DNA of 64,000 bases from a virus, in the IMG/VR virus record IMGVR_UViG_3300027896_000034, positions 1-64,000 of that record; one strand, 5' to 3'. The notes beneath the pieces were generated by a model that saw nothing but the letters and a program-made list of their open reading frames with translations, ran no database searches and was not told the origin of the DNA. Of the stretch, positions 53,558-59,895 are shown piece by piece; within the stretch, counting starts at the first letter, position 1, and each line of letters opens with the position of its first letter. The translations under genes were made by a program, and so were the position numbers.

Positions 53558-53906
53558 ATTCTTCGTCATCATCCGAAGATGGATCGAATTCTACAAGATC
53601 TTTCTTCTGAGGTATAGGACGACAACTAATATATCTTGATTCAATTTCTCTTAGTTTATTAGGTGGAATTATTACTTCAGGAACAATATGAATTGGACCA
53701 CCATTTTTTATATATTCTTCTATTGATCTTGATACAATTTTTTTAGTTTCTGCTCTTCTCATTTCTGCTGTATGATGACATGATATGGAATGTTTTATAT
53801 TTCTACCATCCATAATATTTACACCAGTCATTTCTTCGAGGTCTTTAGCAAATTCAACTTGCTCTAATTCATTATTTTCGTAACATCTTTTCATTTTTAA
53901 TAACAT
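53556..53906 (-). CDS. Unknown acidic-tailed protein
   Basis: A 116-residue protein. Basic N-terminus, MTGVNIMDGRNIKHSISCHH in the middle, a helix AETKKIVSRSIEEYIKNGGP, and a very acidic end (FDPSSDDDEE). It could bind nucleic acid or mimic DNA; no family recognised. Confidence 0.55.
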   Translation of the reverse strand: MLLKMKRCYENNELEQVEFAKDLEEMTGVNIMDGRNIKHSISCHHTAEMRRAETKKIVSRSIEEYIKNGGPIHIVPEVIIPPNKLREIESRYISCRPIPQKKDLVEFDPSSDDDEE

Positions 53907-53933
53907 AATGATCTTCCACCTCCTTTTTTATTA

Positions 53934-54269
53934 TTAAATTTCAATCTTAGCCCAATTATTTTTGGTATTTTCAATTGATGAATGATATAAAATCCACGCA
54001 TGTTTAATAGCTTCTTCTTTTGTAGAATCTGTAAATGCTGATGAATGTCCTTTATCACCACAAGGTCTATATCTTTTTGTGACTGAATTATATTCTATTG
54101 TATATCCTTTTGGTAGTTTGATAGAACTTTCTTTTTTTGGATATTCTTCCTTAATTTTTTTCTTTTTTTGAAACCACAACTTACCTTGTAGATACAAATA
54201 TATAATTCTTCCTGTTATTGCACCAGCTATAAAACCAATAATTATTTGCAATATTCCCATTATTTCCAT
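53934..54269 (-). CDS. Membrane-anchored small protein
   Basis: A 111-residue protein with an N-terminal hydrophobic helix (GILQIIIGFIAGAITGRIIY) then a basic linker and a small domain (YTIEYNSVTKRYRPCGDKG, TKEEAIKHAWILYHS) that looks like a short alpha/beta module seen in phage proteins. Function unknown. Confidence 0.55.
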   Translation of the reverse strand: MEIMGILQIIIGFIAGAITGRIIYLYLQGKLWFQKKKKIKEEYPKKESSIKLPKGYTIEYNSVTKRYRPCGDKGHSSAFTDSTKEEAIKHAWILYHSSIENTKNNWAKIEI

Positions 54270-54290
54270 TTTATTTTCTCCTTTTATAAT

Positions 54291-54656
54291 TTATCTACTT
54301 TTTATATTCCAGATAACCCAATCAGGATTAAATGGTTTTTTCTCATAATTTAGAATTTTTATTATTTTCCAGTCTTCAGCATATACTGTACAGAATCTTA
54401 TACAGTTTTTATAACCTTTGTCTTGTGATGATATATCATGACATCCCTGCTCTGTCATACATTGTTCATTAATATAATTTATATCTCTTTTTTCTTTTAC
54501 AAATCCTAACTTTACAATTGAATCTGCATCATTGTTTCTATCCGAAATTAAAACCCACACTGGTCTTAATCTAACTTCTTTATCGTTGTCTCTACTATAA
54601 AGAAGACAAGGAACTAACATTATAAATATTATTACTAAAACAAATATTTTTTTCAT
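54291..54656 (-). CDS. Exported protein
   Basis: A 121-residue protein with a signal peptide (MKKIFVLVIIFIMLVPCLLY). The mature part has four Cys (CMTEQGC, NCIRFC), probably disulphide-bonded in the periplasm. It heads its operon behind the 54699-54720 promoter-like element. Confidence 0.6.
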   Translation of the reverse strand: MKKIFVLVIIFIMLVPCLLYSRDNDKEVRLRPVWVLISDRNNDADSIVKLGFVKEKRDINYINEQCMTEQGCHDISSQDKGYKNCIRFCTVYAEDWKIIKILNYEKKPFNPDWVIWNIKSR

Positions 54657-54683
54657 AATTATCTCCTATTTTAAATAATTTTT

Positions 54684-54691
54684 TAGAACAA
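54684..54691 (+). promoter_or_regulatory. TAGAACAA motif, inverted relative to neighbour genes
   Basis: The octamer lies on the plus strand just after the conserved 22-base element, in the leader of the minus-strand exported-protein operon. This orientation contrasts with most other copies, so its role here is unclear. Confidence 0.25.
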
Positions 54692-54698
54692 CTCACTA

Positions 54699-54720
54699 CT
54701 TTAGGATTAATATATATAGT
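54699..54720 (-). promoter_or_regulatory. Conserved 22-base promoter-like element, copy 2
   Basis: Minus strand: ACTATATATATTAAT then CCTAAAG, 43 bases before the exported-protein start. It is 21/22 identical to copy 1 at 31795-31816. Both precede genes with signal peptides. Likely an early or host-polymerase promoter. Confidence 0.5.
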
Positions 54721-54759
54721 AAAATATGATAAAACTAGAATGGAATTTTAACAAAAAAA

Positions 54760-54848
54760 TGGCGGAAGGTAAAGGGATCAAACCTTTGCACCTTTTACAG
54801 TGGCCACGGTTTAGCAAACCGGCACAGTTATCGCTCTGTCAACCTTCC
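54760..54848 (-). tRNA. tRNA-Ser (GCU), copy 1
   Basis: Acceptor GGAAGGT/ACCTTCC, anticodon loop TTGCTAA (GCT), long variable arm, T-arm AAAGGTTTGATCCCTTT and encoded CCA. This canonical copy begins the main array; a second Ser-GCU lies at 55555-55637. Confidence 0.88.
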
Positions 54849-54857
54849 ATTTTATTC

Positions 54858-54969
54858 ATTCAACTATTTCTACGAATCCCGATTCTCCACGTAGAATTCA
54901 ACCCTTGGTGGTTCCGCTAAAGTTGTGTTTTGTTTTTATTGATCGTCTACTTAAACTAAATAGTTGAAT
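54858..54969. ncRNA. 112-nt structured element closed by 12-bp stem
   Basis: ATTCAACTATTT (54858-54869) pairs perfectly with AAATAGTTGAAT (54958-54969). Inside are CTACG/CGTAG (54870-54874 and 54890-54894) and other short pairs such as AACC/GGTT near 54900. It sits between tRNA-Ser and a protein gene stop. It is not a tRNA. It may be a small RNA; the transcribed strand is unknown, minus is more likely from context. Confidence 0.4.
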
Positions 54970-54970
54970 A

Positions 54971-55222
54971 TTATAAACTTTTTTTAATTTCTTTAACTTT
55001 TTTCTTAACCATTTCTGTATGTTCTTTTTTAAACACCATTGGTTTAATAACTGGTGTATTTACTTTTTTTAAGTGAATCATGATATCTGGAGAATAATTA
55101 TATCCTTCCATTGATCGGATTGCATATTCTTTTTCCCCATACCAAAATTCTATTCTTGCATTTTCTCTATCTTCCTCTTTTACTTCTTTAGACAGAGTAT
55201 CTATTAATTCTTTTACGTTCAT
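54971..55222 (-). CDS. Small conserved phage-type protein
   Basis: An 83-residue protein. MNVKELIDTLSKEVKEEDRE, ARIEFWYGEKEYAIRSMEGY and SPDIMIHL form a pattern seen in small phage proteins (helix then strand pair). The basic C-terminal helix KKVKEIKKSL may bind nucleic acid. Function unknown. Confidence 0.6.
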   Translation of the reverse strand: MNVKELIDTLSKEVKEEDRENARIEFWYGEKEYAIRSMEGYNYSPDIMIHLKKVNTPVIKPMVFKKEHTEMVKKKVKEIKKSL

Positions 55223-55380
55223 AAATTCCTCTTTAAATAATCAAAAGTTTTTACTGAAATTATAATTAACACCGATATTATTAGTGCCCTCCAAAAAGGT
55301 TCACATTGAGTTATCATATAACCTGCTACCATTGCAGATATTGGGCAACATATCATTGCTAAAGTTTTTTTAATTTTCAT
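55219..55380 (-). CDS. Small membrane protein (53 aa)
   Basis: A 53-residue gene overlapping the next by ATGA. Two hydrophobic segments (TLAMICCPISAMVAGYMI and RALIISVLIIISV). Function unknown. Confidence 0.6.
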   Translation of the reverse strand: MKIKKTLAMICCPISAMVAGYMITQCEPFWRALIISVLIIISVKTFDYLKRNL

Positions 55381-55399
55381 TTTTTATCCTTTTTTATTG

Positions 55400-55463
55400 G
55401 GATCTTGGTTGGATTTGAACCAACTGGGTAGCCACCCCCTAGTCCTAAAGACCACAAGATCCA
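55400..55463 (-). pseudogene. tRNA-like remnant lacking a D-arm (Leu-type)
   Basis: An 8-bp acceptor GGATCTTG/CAAGATCC and a T-arm GTTGG-TTCAAAT-CCAAC are clear. Between them are only two small hairpins: TGGT-CTTTAGG-ACTA and GGGT-GGCT-ACCC. The first reads best as an anticodon arm (anticodon TTA or, shifted, TAG as in Leu tRNAs) and the second as the long variable arm of a Leu tRNA, leaving no D-arm. No CCA. Most likely a decayed tRNA-Leu; identity uncertain. Confidence 0.45.
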
Positions 55464-55473
55464 TGATTATATT

Positions 55474-55548
55474 TGGCGAGAGTGCTAGGATTTGAACCCA
55501 GAGTCCTGGTTCTGGAGACCAGAGGTTTTCCAATTAACCGACACTCCC
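55474..55548 (-). tRNA. tRNA-Trp (CCA)
   Basis: Acceptor GGGAGTG/CACTCTC, anticodon stem CTGGT/ACCAG with loop CTCCAGA (CCA), T-loop TTCAAAT and encoded CCA end. Confidence 0.9.
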
Positions 55549-55554
55549 GAATTG

Positions 55555-55637
55555 CGGAGTCGATAGGACTCGAACCTACAATGGTGTTACCCACGCATGT
55601 TTAGCAAACATGTTTCTTACCATTAGAATACGCCTCC
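55555..55637 (-). tRNA. tRNA-Ser (GCU), copy 2, overlapped by homing endonuclease
   Basis: Acceptor GGAGGCG/CGACTCC with one mismatch, anticodon stem CATGT/ACATG with loop TTGCTAA (GCT), variable arm, T-loop TTCGAGT. No CCA. The GIY-YIG gene at 55601-56305 reads through its 5' half and takes its stop codon from the anticodon loop. Confidence 0.8.
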
Positions 55638-56305
55638 GGACTAAATACTCTTCCTCTTTTCCACCCTTGTAATTCCCAATTTTGAAACTCCTCTTTTTTA
55701 ATAGTTTTACAGATATTATCCTTATAAATCCAACAATTTCCAAATTGAGAATTATTGACGCCAAAATGGTTAAGTTTGTTAGATTTTCTTATTTTATTTT
55801 TTGAATCTTCTGAATGGTTTTTACCTAAAAATCCCATAACAGGACTTTTTCTTTTTAATAATATTCCGTCTTTTATTCTGTCACTGTGCTTCTTTTTAAA
55901 CTCTTCATTATTTTTCATTAAATATTTAAATTGTATCACAGCTCTCTTAAGTTTTTTAATTGCTTCTTCGTTTTTATTATCGTGATTTATATTTTCTAAA
56001 TGATTTTTATTTATATATGAAAATCCACCTTTTCCGCCAGTTAATAAATTATATGTTTTCCCGGTATTTTTTAAAAGAAATTGGTCTGTTAATATCTCTT
56101 TTTCTTTATTTTTCATATCTTCTTCATCTTTACAAATGAAAAGAACTTCTTTATTAAATTTTTCTTTTCCATATTTTTTTATAGCTGCTTGAAGATATTT
56201 ACCAGAACCAAGATAATCATCATTTAAATTTTTGGTTTTGTGAAAACCTATATAAAACTTCCCAGTTTCTATATTTGTGGTTTTATATATAATAAAATAA
56301 TACAT
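55601..56305 (-). CDS. GIY-YIG homing endonuclease ending inside tRNA-Ser
   Basis: A 234-residue protein. YFIIYKTTNIETGKFYIGFH is the GIY-YIG pair, YLGSGKYLQAAIKKYGKEKF the catalytic helix, and TYNLLTGGKGG the Glu/Asn-region. Tail NCWIYKDNICKTIKKEEF and GWKRGRVF is a common DNA-binding tail. The last 13 residues (PEAYSNGKKHVC) are encoded by the tRNA-Ser gene and the TAA stop lies in its anticodon loop. Confidence 0.85.
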   Translation of the reverse strand: MYYFIIYKTTNIETGKFYIGFHKTKNLNDDYLGSGKYLQAAIKKYGKEKFNKEVLFICKDEEDMKNKEKEILTDQFLLKNTGKTYNLLTGGKGGFSYINKNHLENINHDNKNEEAIKKLKRAVIQFKYLMKNNEEFKKKHSDRIKDGILLKRKSPVMGFLGKNHSEDSKNKIRKSNKLNHFGVNNSQFGNCWIYKDNICKTIKKEEFQNWELQGWKRGRVFSPEAYSNGKKHVC

Positions 56306-56324
56306 GTTAAATCCTCCTATATAT

Positions 56325-56332
56325 TTGTTCTA
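56325..56332 (-). promoter_or_regulatory. TAGAACAA motif before GIY-YIG gene
   Basis: Minus strand: CCTATATAGAACAAATATAT then AGGAGG, about 20 bases ahead of the start at 56305. It is almost the same leader as that of the HNH gene (59467-59474), which suggests shared expression control of the two homing nucleases. Confidence 0.4.
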
Positions 56333-56351
56333 TATAGGAGGTGATATCGTG

Positions 56352-56441
56352 CGGAAGGTAGAGGACTTGAACCCCCATAACGACTCACATCGTATACACT
56401 CGATCTCAAGTCGAGTCTCTTACCAATTAGAGTAACCTTCC
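56352..56441 (-). tRNA. tRNA-Ser (UGA)
   Basis: Acceptor GGAAGGT/ACCTTCC, anticodon stem CTCGA/TCGAG with loop CTTGAGA (TGA), long variable arm, T-loop TTCAAGT; no CCA encoded. Confidence 0.88.
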
Positions 56442-56458
56442 AGATTTATTATATAATT

Positions 56459-56534
56459 TGGTAGTCGTGAGAAGAATTGAACTTCTGACATATCGCTTAT
56501 CAAGCGATTGCTCTACCAACTGAGCTACACGACT
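56459..56534 (-). tRNA. tRNA-Ile (GAU)
   Basis: Acceptor AGTCGTG/CACGACT, D-arm AGCTCAGTTGGTAGAGC, anticodon loop TTGATAA (GAT), T-loop TTCAATT, encoded CCA. Confidence 0.9.
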
Positions 56535-56540
56535 ATAATT

Positions 56541-56617
56541 TGGTGCTGGTGAAAGGACTTGAACCTTTAAAATTTAGAGTTTGAATCTAACATGTGTGCC
56601 AATTTCATCACACCAGC
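56541..56617 (-). tRNA. tRNA-Leu (CAA), short variable region
   Basis: Acceptor GCTGGTG/CACCAGC, Leu-type D-arm, anticodon stem TTAGA/TCTAA with loop TTCAAAC (CAA), T-loop TTCAAGT and encoded CCA. The variable region is about 5 bases, whereas bacterial Leu tRNAs normally have a long arm, so charging is uncertain. Confidence 0.78.
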
Positions 56618-56627
56618 TCTTTTAAAT

Positions 56628-56703
56628 TGGTAGTCCTGGAGTGATTTGAACACTCGACCAAAGCCTTATAAGGACTCTGCTCTACCAACTGAGCTACAGG
56701 ACA
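56628..56703 (-). tRNA. tRNA-Ile (UAU)
   Basis: D-arm AGCTCAGTTGGTAGAGC, anticodon loop CTTATAA (TAT) on a stem with two G-U pairs, T-loop TTCAAAT, encoded CCA; 1-72 is a T-T mismatch. It reads AUA directly without needing a lysidine-modified CAU tRNA, useful because AUA is frequent in these AT-rich genes. Confidence 0.82.
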
Positions 56704-56708
56704 ATATT

Positions 56709-56789
56709 TGGTGCGAGAGGAGAGATTCGAACTCTCACCCGAAGACTAGGTTCTAAGCCTAGCACGTCTACCAATTCCATCACTCTCGC
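56709..56789 (-). tRNA. tRNA-Leu (UAG)
   Basis: Acceptor GCGAGAG/CTCTCGC, anticodon stem CTAGG/CCTAG with loop CTTAGAA (TAG), medium variable arm, T-loop TTCGAAT, encoded CCA. Confidence 0.9.
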
Positions 56790-56793
56790 TTTT

Positions 56794-56882
56794 TGGTGGG
56801 AGCGGAGAGGGTCGAACTCTCAATCCCTTGTGGGCATGTGATCTTAAGCCACATGTGTATGCCAAGATTCCACCACGCTCCC
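56794..56882 (-). tRNA. tRNA-Leu (UAA)
   Basis: Acceptor GGGAGCG/CGCTCCC, anticodon loop CTTAAGA (TAA), long variable arm, T-loop TTCGACC, encoded CCA. Two overlapping ORFs here are shadows. Confidence 0.9.
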
Positions 56883-56896
56883 ATATAAAAATAAAT

Positions 56897-56972
56897 TGGG
56901 TGAATAGAGGGACTCGAACCCTCAAACTGGGAGCCACAATCCCAGGTCTTATCCATTTTGACGATATCCACC
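56897..56972 (-). tRNA. tRNA-His (GUG)
   Basis: Acceptor GGTGGAT/ATTCACC, anticodon loop TTGTGGC (GTG), T-arm GAGGG-TTCGAGT-CCCTC, encoded CCA. A G at the -1 position pairs with C73 as expected for histidine tRNA. Confidence 0.87.
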
Positions 56973-56986
56973 ATTAAATTCATCTT

Positions 56987-57502
56987 TTATTCCTTTTTAT
57001 ATAACCAACACGTTTCATTTAATAAAATAGTAGCAGTTGGAAGAAGTTCATCAACACATTTTTTTACATCTGGATAATATTCAACATAATCATGCCCTGC
57101 TAATATTCCCCCCTTTTTAACTTTTGGAAGCCAATTAATTATATCATTTTTAACGCACTCATAATCATGATTAGTGTCTATAAAAACAAAATCTAAACTT
57201 TCATCATCATATAGTTTTGAAGCTACATCACTATCTTTTTTAATTAGGTTTACAATATCTTTTACTGACTTGAGTGTTTCTAAACACATTTCATAATCAC
57301 CATCACCCCTCCAATGATCTACAAGATCTAATTTTATTTTCTTTTCACTATTAGCAATACAAACAGCTATAAATGCAGCACTTCTCCCTTTAAAAACTCC
57401 AACTTCTACAAAATGATCCCCATCTTTTGCTTTATTCACCATATCTTGATATAATCCTTCAAAAGTGAAATATCCTTCTATATTCTCATAAAAATGCTCC
57501 AT
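56987..57502 (-). CDS. Class I SAM methyltransferase (family 24 type)
   Basis: A 171-residue protein. HFVEVGVFKGRSAAFIA is the SAM loop, KLDLVDHWRGDG the following strand, FVFIDTNHDYECVKNDI the acidic motif and GGILAGHDYVEYYPDV the metal-type loop. The family methylates sugars and antibiotics. It sits next to a glycosyltransferase, in the tRNA array, and may methylate a glycan. Confidence 0.82.
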   Translation of the reverse strand: MEHFYENIEGYFTFEGLYQDMVNKAKDGDHFVEVGVFKGRSAAFIAVCIANSEKKIKLDLVDHWRGDGDYEMCLETLKSVKDIVNLIKKDSDVASKLYDDESLDFVFIDTNHDYECVKNDIINWLPKVKKGGILAGHDYVEYYPDVKKCVDELLPTATILLNETCWLYKKE

Positions 57503-57516
57503 AAAAATACTCCCTT

Positions 57517-58389
57517 TTATTTCTCCATTTCAAATTTAGTTTTCATCATTGTATTAAGCATGAATAATGTTCTTGCTGAATAAGAATGATTTAGAGCCCA
57601 TTTCTGTCCATATTCAGCAGAAATTTCAGCTTTTGTTAAAGCTTCATCATATACTTTTTGCATCTTACTAAGATCTGATCTTTCAAAATAAGATATAAAT
57701 TTATCTATTCCCTCCAGCATCGGTGACGAATGATCTACTGTTCTATCAGCCATCACAGGGATACCTGATGCTATAATCTCTATATTTCTACAATTAAAAT
57801 CTCCACCAAGAGAAACATTTAAACCCACACGAGTCTTTCTTAATTCTGGTACATATTGATCATGAGGAAGATTTTCAGATAATTTAACTATACAATTTGG
57901 TAATAATGATTTCATTTTTGCCAATATCTTTATTCTACTATCACCAAAAACATGATATGGGATAGAAGCTTGAAATACATCATACTCTCTTATTTTATTA
58001 GGAGGTCCCCATTCATCTATAGATATGATATGATTTGTGCAACATGGCATATGATATATATCTTTTCCTGGTAACTCCCTTTTAAAATCATTTATATAAT
58101 GACTATGAGCTATAAAAATATATGGAAGTAGTCTTGCTAATTTCATCTCTTCTTCAAATAATACATGACTATCTAAAAACCAAACTCCAACAGGGCACTT
58201 ATATTTAGTTATTCCAAGATTAATTACTCTAGATGAAGCAGAACCAAAACAAGTAATTAAAACTGCATCAAAATCCTCATCTGGTAACTCTTTTACCGCC
58301 CAAGGTGCATTTACATTAATAAGATTTATTTCAGATGGAATATACTTCAATTCATTACCATGATCAGGTCCAACCATTAGAACCCTCAT
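57517..58389 (-). CDS. CgeB/DUF3880-like glycosyltransferase
   Basis: Start ATG at 58387-58389 has GGAGG 8 bases upstream; the longer frame to 58404 only adds residues encoded by that site. About 290 residues. Segments GVWFLDSHVLFEEE, RVGLNVSLGGDFNCRNIEII and SYFERSDLSKMQKVYD match the CgeB-type GT-B family. Glycosyl acceptor unknown. Confidence 0.72.
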   Translation of the reverse strand: MRVLMVGPDHGNELKYIPSEINLINVNAPWAVKELPDEDFDAVLITCFGSASSRVINLGITKYKCPVGVWFLDSHVLFEEEMKLARLLPYIFIAHSHYINDFKRELPGKDIYHMPCCTNHIISIDEWGPPNKIREYDVFQASIPYHVFGDSRIKILAKMKSLLPNCIVKLSENLPHDQYVPELRKTRVGLNVSLGGDFNCRNIEIIASGIPVMADRTVDHSSPMLEGIDKFISYFERSDLSKMQKVYDEALTKAEISAEYGQKWALNHSYSARTLFMLNTMMKTKFEMEK

Positions 58390-58415
58390 TAAACTAACCT
58401 CCAATTGTTAATTAT

Positions 58416-58491
58416 TGGTGAGACTAGAGAGATTCGAACTCTCGACTTACTGGTTAAAAGCCAGCTACTCTACCAACTGAGTTATAGTCCC
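58416..58491 (-). tRNA. tRNA-Lys (UUU)
   Basis: Acceptor GGGACTA/TAGTCTC, D-arm AACTCAGTTGGTAGAGT, anticodon loop CTTTTAA (TTT), T-loop TTCGAAT, encoded CCA. Its 5' end encodes the last residues of the preceding small gene. Confidence 0.9.
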
Positions 58492-58659
58492 AATTATAAA
58501 TTTTCCATTTTTAAAAGTTCCACGATCAGTTTTTCCATTAAGTTCTCGAATCATTATATTAGAATTATTTTCATCCAACCAATATAATGGAACATTCTTT
58601 TTTCTTCTTATTTTAATACCTGGTTTTAAAAGAAAATTTAAATTCCAATTTTTGTTCAT
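58465..58659 (-). CDS. Small protein ending in tRNA-Lys (64 aa)
   Basis: Start at ATG 58657-58659 with GGAGAG upstream is preferred; the longer frame reads into a tRNA. Product MNKNWNLNFLLKPGIKIRRK then LNGKTDRGTFKNGKFII. The last residues GTITQLVE are encoded by the tRNA-Lys gene, and the TAG stop is in its D-arm. Function unknown. Confidence 0.6.
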   Translation of the reverse strand: MNKNWNLNFLLKPGIKIRRKKNVPLYWLDENNSNIMIRELNGKTDRGTFKNGKFIIGTITQLVE

Positions 58660-58680
58660 TTTTTCTCTCCATTTATTTAT

Positions 58681-58758
58681 TGGAACGTCTGAAGGGACTC
58701 GAACCCTCATGTATCTTGGTTCGTAGCCAAGCGCCTATCCAAGTTAGACTACAGACGC
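58681..58758 (-). tRNA. tRNA-Arg (ACG)
   Basis: Acceptor GCGTCTG/CAGACGT, anticodon stem CTTGG/CCAAG with loop CTACGAA (ACG), T-loop TTCGAGT, encoded CCA. The A34 would need host TadA to become inosine. Confidence 0.9.
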
Positions 58759-58764
58759 ATTTAT

Positions 58765-59451
58765 TTATAACTTGTTAGATTTTGCTAATTTACTATAATG
58801 GTTATTGTAATATTCATTATAATAATCATACCTCTTTCCTTTTCCTTTATTAGCACCTTTATATGTTTTTGTTAAAGAGTGACAGTTTGGACACAAAAGA
58901 TCAACATTATTTGGATTATTGTTTTCTGGGTTTCCATCTATGTGCTCTAATTCTAAAGGAATTGTTTTAGAAAATGGATTAATTTCTCCCCATCCGCATT
59001 TGGAACATTTGTTATTATATTTTTTTAATAAATATTTTTTTACATAACTGGCGTGTCCAAAAGTTTTGCACCCACCACTTATTTTTCCTTCCAACCAATC
59101 TTTAATTAAATTGTTTAATGTAAATTCTGCTTTACAAGTGTTGTTGCAAAACATTCTTAATACAGGTTTTCCACAATTTAAACATGGTTTCATAGTTGGT
59201 ATAGTTCCGATTCCACCTAATGAAATGCTAATTTTTCTTCTAGTCTCAGTTGATTGTTTTCTTCCAGGACTATTCACTTTACCTGCACAAGTTGGACAAC
59301 AAAATTTATTTTTAGGTTTTATATTGTTAAAACATTCAGGATTTAAACATTTTTTAAATTGATTACATGGTATTTTTCTTCTTAAGTGTTGAATCAGAGC
59401 TGAAGGTTTTTTAAAATCAACTCCACACTTTTCACATATTATCATAATCAT
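58765..59451 (-). CDS. HNH homing endonuclease
   Basis: A 228-residue protein. Several zinc knuckles (CEKCGVDF, CLNPEC, CCPTC, CLNCGK) and a NUMOD-like GRKQSTETRRKISISLGG precede the HNH core CSKCGW ... LELEHIDGNPENNNPNNVDL and LCPNCHSLTKTYKG. It is a free-standing intron-less nuclease in the tRNA array, flanked by tRNA-Arg genes on both sides. Confidence 0.9.
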   Translation of the reverse strand: MIMIICEKCGVDFKKPSALIQHLRRKIPCNQFKKCLNPECFNNIKPKNKFCCPTCAGKVNSPGRKQSTETRRKISISLGGIGTIPTMKPCLNCGKPVLRMFCNNTCKAEFTLNNLIKDWLEGKISGGCKTFGHASYVKKYLLKKYNNKCSKCGWGEINPFSKTIPLELEHIDGNPENNNPNNVDLLCPNCHSLTKTYKGANKGKGKRYDYYNEYYNNHYSKLAKSNKL

Positions 59452-59466
59452 TCCTCCTTTTTATAT

Positions 59467-59474
59467 TTGTTCTA
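59467..59474 (-). promoter_or_regulatory. TAGAACAA motif before HNH gene
   Basis: Minus strand: TCCTTAGAACAAATATAAAA then AGGAGG, about 20 bases before the start at 59451. Same leader type as the GIY-YIG gene at 56325. Confidence 0.4.
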
Positions 59475-59509
59475 AGGAATGATTCGAACTAGTAAGTAAT
59501 TGAATACGT

Positions 59510-59585
59510 TGGAACGCCAGATGGGGCTCGAACCCATATAGGACAGATTAGAAGTCTGTTGCAGATCCAATTTTGCTACTGGCGT
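59510..59585 (-). tRNA. tRNA-Arg (UCU)
   Basis: Acceptor ACGCCAG/CTGGCGT, anticodon stem CAGA/TCTG with loop CTTCTAA (TCT), T-loop TTCGAGC, encoded CCA. It reads AGA, the main Arg codon in this AT-rich genome. Confidence 0.9.
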
Positions 59586-59606
59586 TTAATTATTAAATAA
59601 TCATTG

Positions 59607-59679
59607 AGTAGACGGCTGGTTGAACCACCAATTCACGTAAGCTGAAATTACTATTCGCTATAACCGCTCCACCGTCTAC
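59607..59679 (-). tRNA. Aberrant tRNA-like gene, apparent anticodon UCA
   Basis: Acceptor GTAGACG/CGTCTAC is perfect and the length is about 73. The centre hairpin GTAA-TTTCAGC-TTAC puts TCA at the anticodon position, which would read UGA. But the D-arm cannot be paired well, the T-arm has a 6-base loop (TTGGT-GGTTCA-ACCAG) and no CCA is encoded. It may be a degenerate or a very unusual tRNA. Confidence 0.4.
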
Positions 59680-59795
59680 CTTTTGATTCCTCTGGTTAAA
59701 TTATAATATTGAATTAAAGATTTTTTCATTAATTTGTAATAAATTAATCCAGAAGTACCAGAAATAATACAAATAATAATTACAAATGTTAACAT
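59676..59795 (-). CDS. Very small membrane protein (39 aa)
   Basis: Start MLTFVIIICIISGTSGLIYY is a hydrophobic helix, followed by a basic tail KKSLIQYYNLTRGIKR. An AAAGGAG site lies upstream. The TAG stop is taken from the 5' end of the tRNA-like gene at 59607-59679. Confidence 0.5.
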   Translation of the reverse strand: MLTFVIIICIISGTSGLIYYKLMKKSLIQYYNLTRGIKR

Positions 59796-59817
59796 TAATA
59801 TTCTCCTTTGGTTTTAG

Positions 59818-59893
59818 TGGAGCCGATAGTAGGAATTGAACCCACAACAAGATGATTACAGATCACCTGCTCTACCTATTGAGCTATACCGGC
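59818..59893 (-). tRNA. tRNA-Thr (UGU), likely
   Basis: Acceptor GCCGGTA/TATCGGC, D-arm AGCTCAATAGGTAGAGC, anticodon stem GGTGA/TCATC with loop TCTGTAA (TGT), T-loop TTCAATT, encoded CCA. Position 33 is C instead of T. A reading as Tyr is less likely because a Tyr tRNA exists elsewhere in the array. Confidence 0.65.
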
Positions 59894-59895
59894 AT

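Noticed and set aside
56746-56983. Two ORFs overlapping tRNA-Leu and tRNA-His.
   Set aside because: They read through well formed tRNA genes and have no ribosome site of their own.
59475-59509. A possible tRNA 3'-half remnant (GATTCGAAC) next to the HNH gene.
   Set aside because: Only a T-loop-like string is visible; no acceptor or anticodon pairing could be found.
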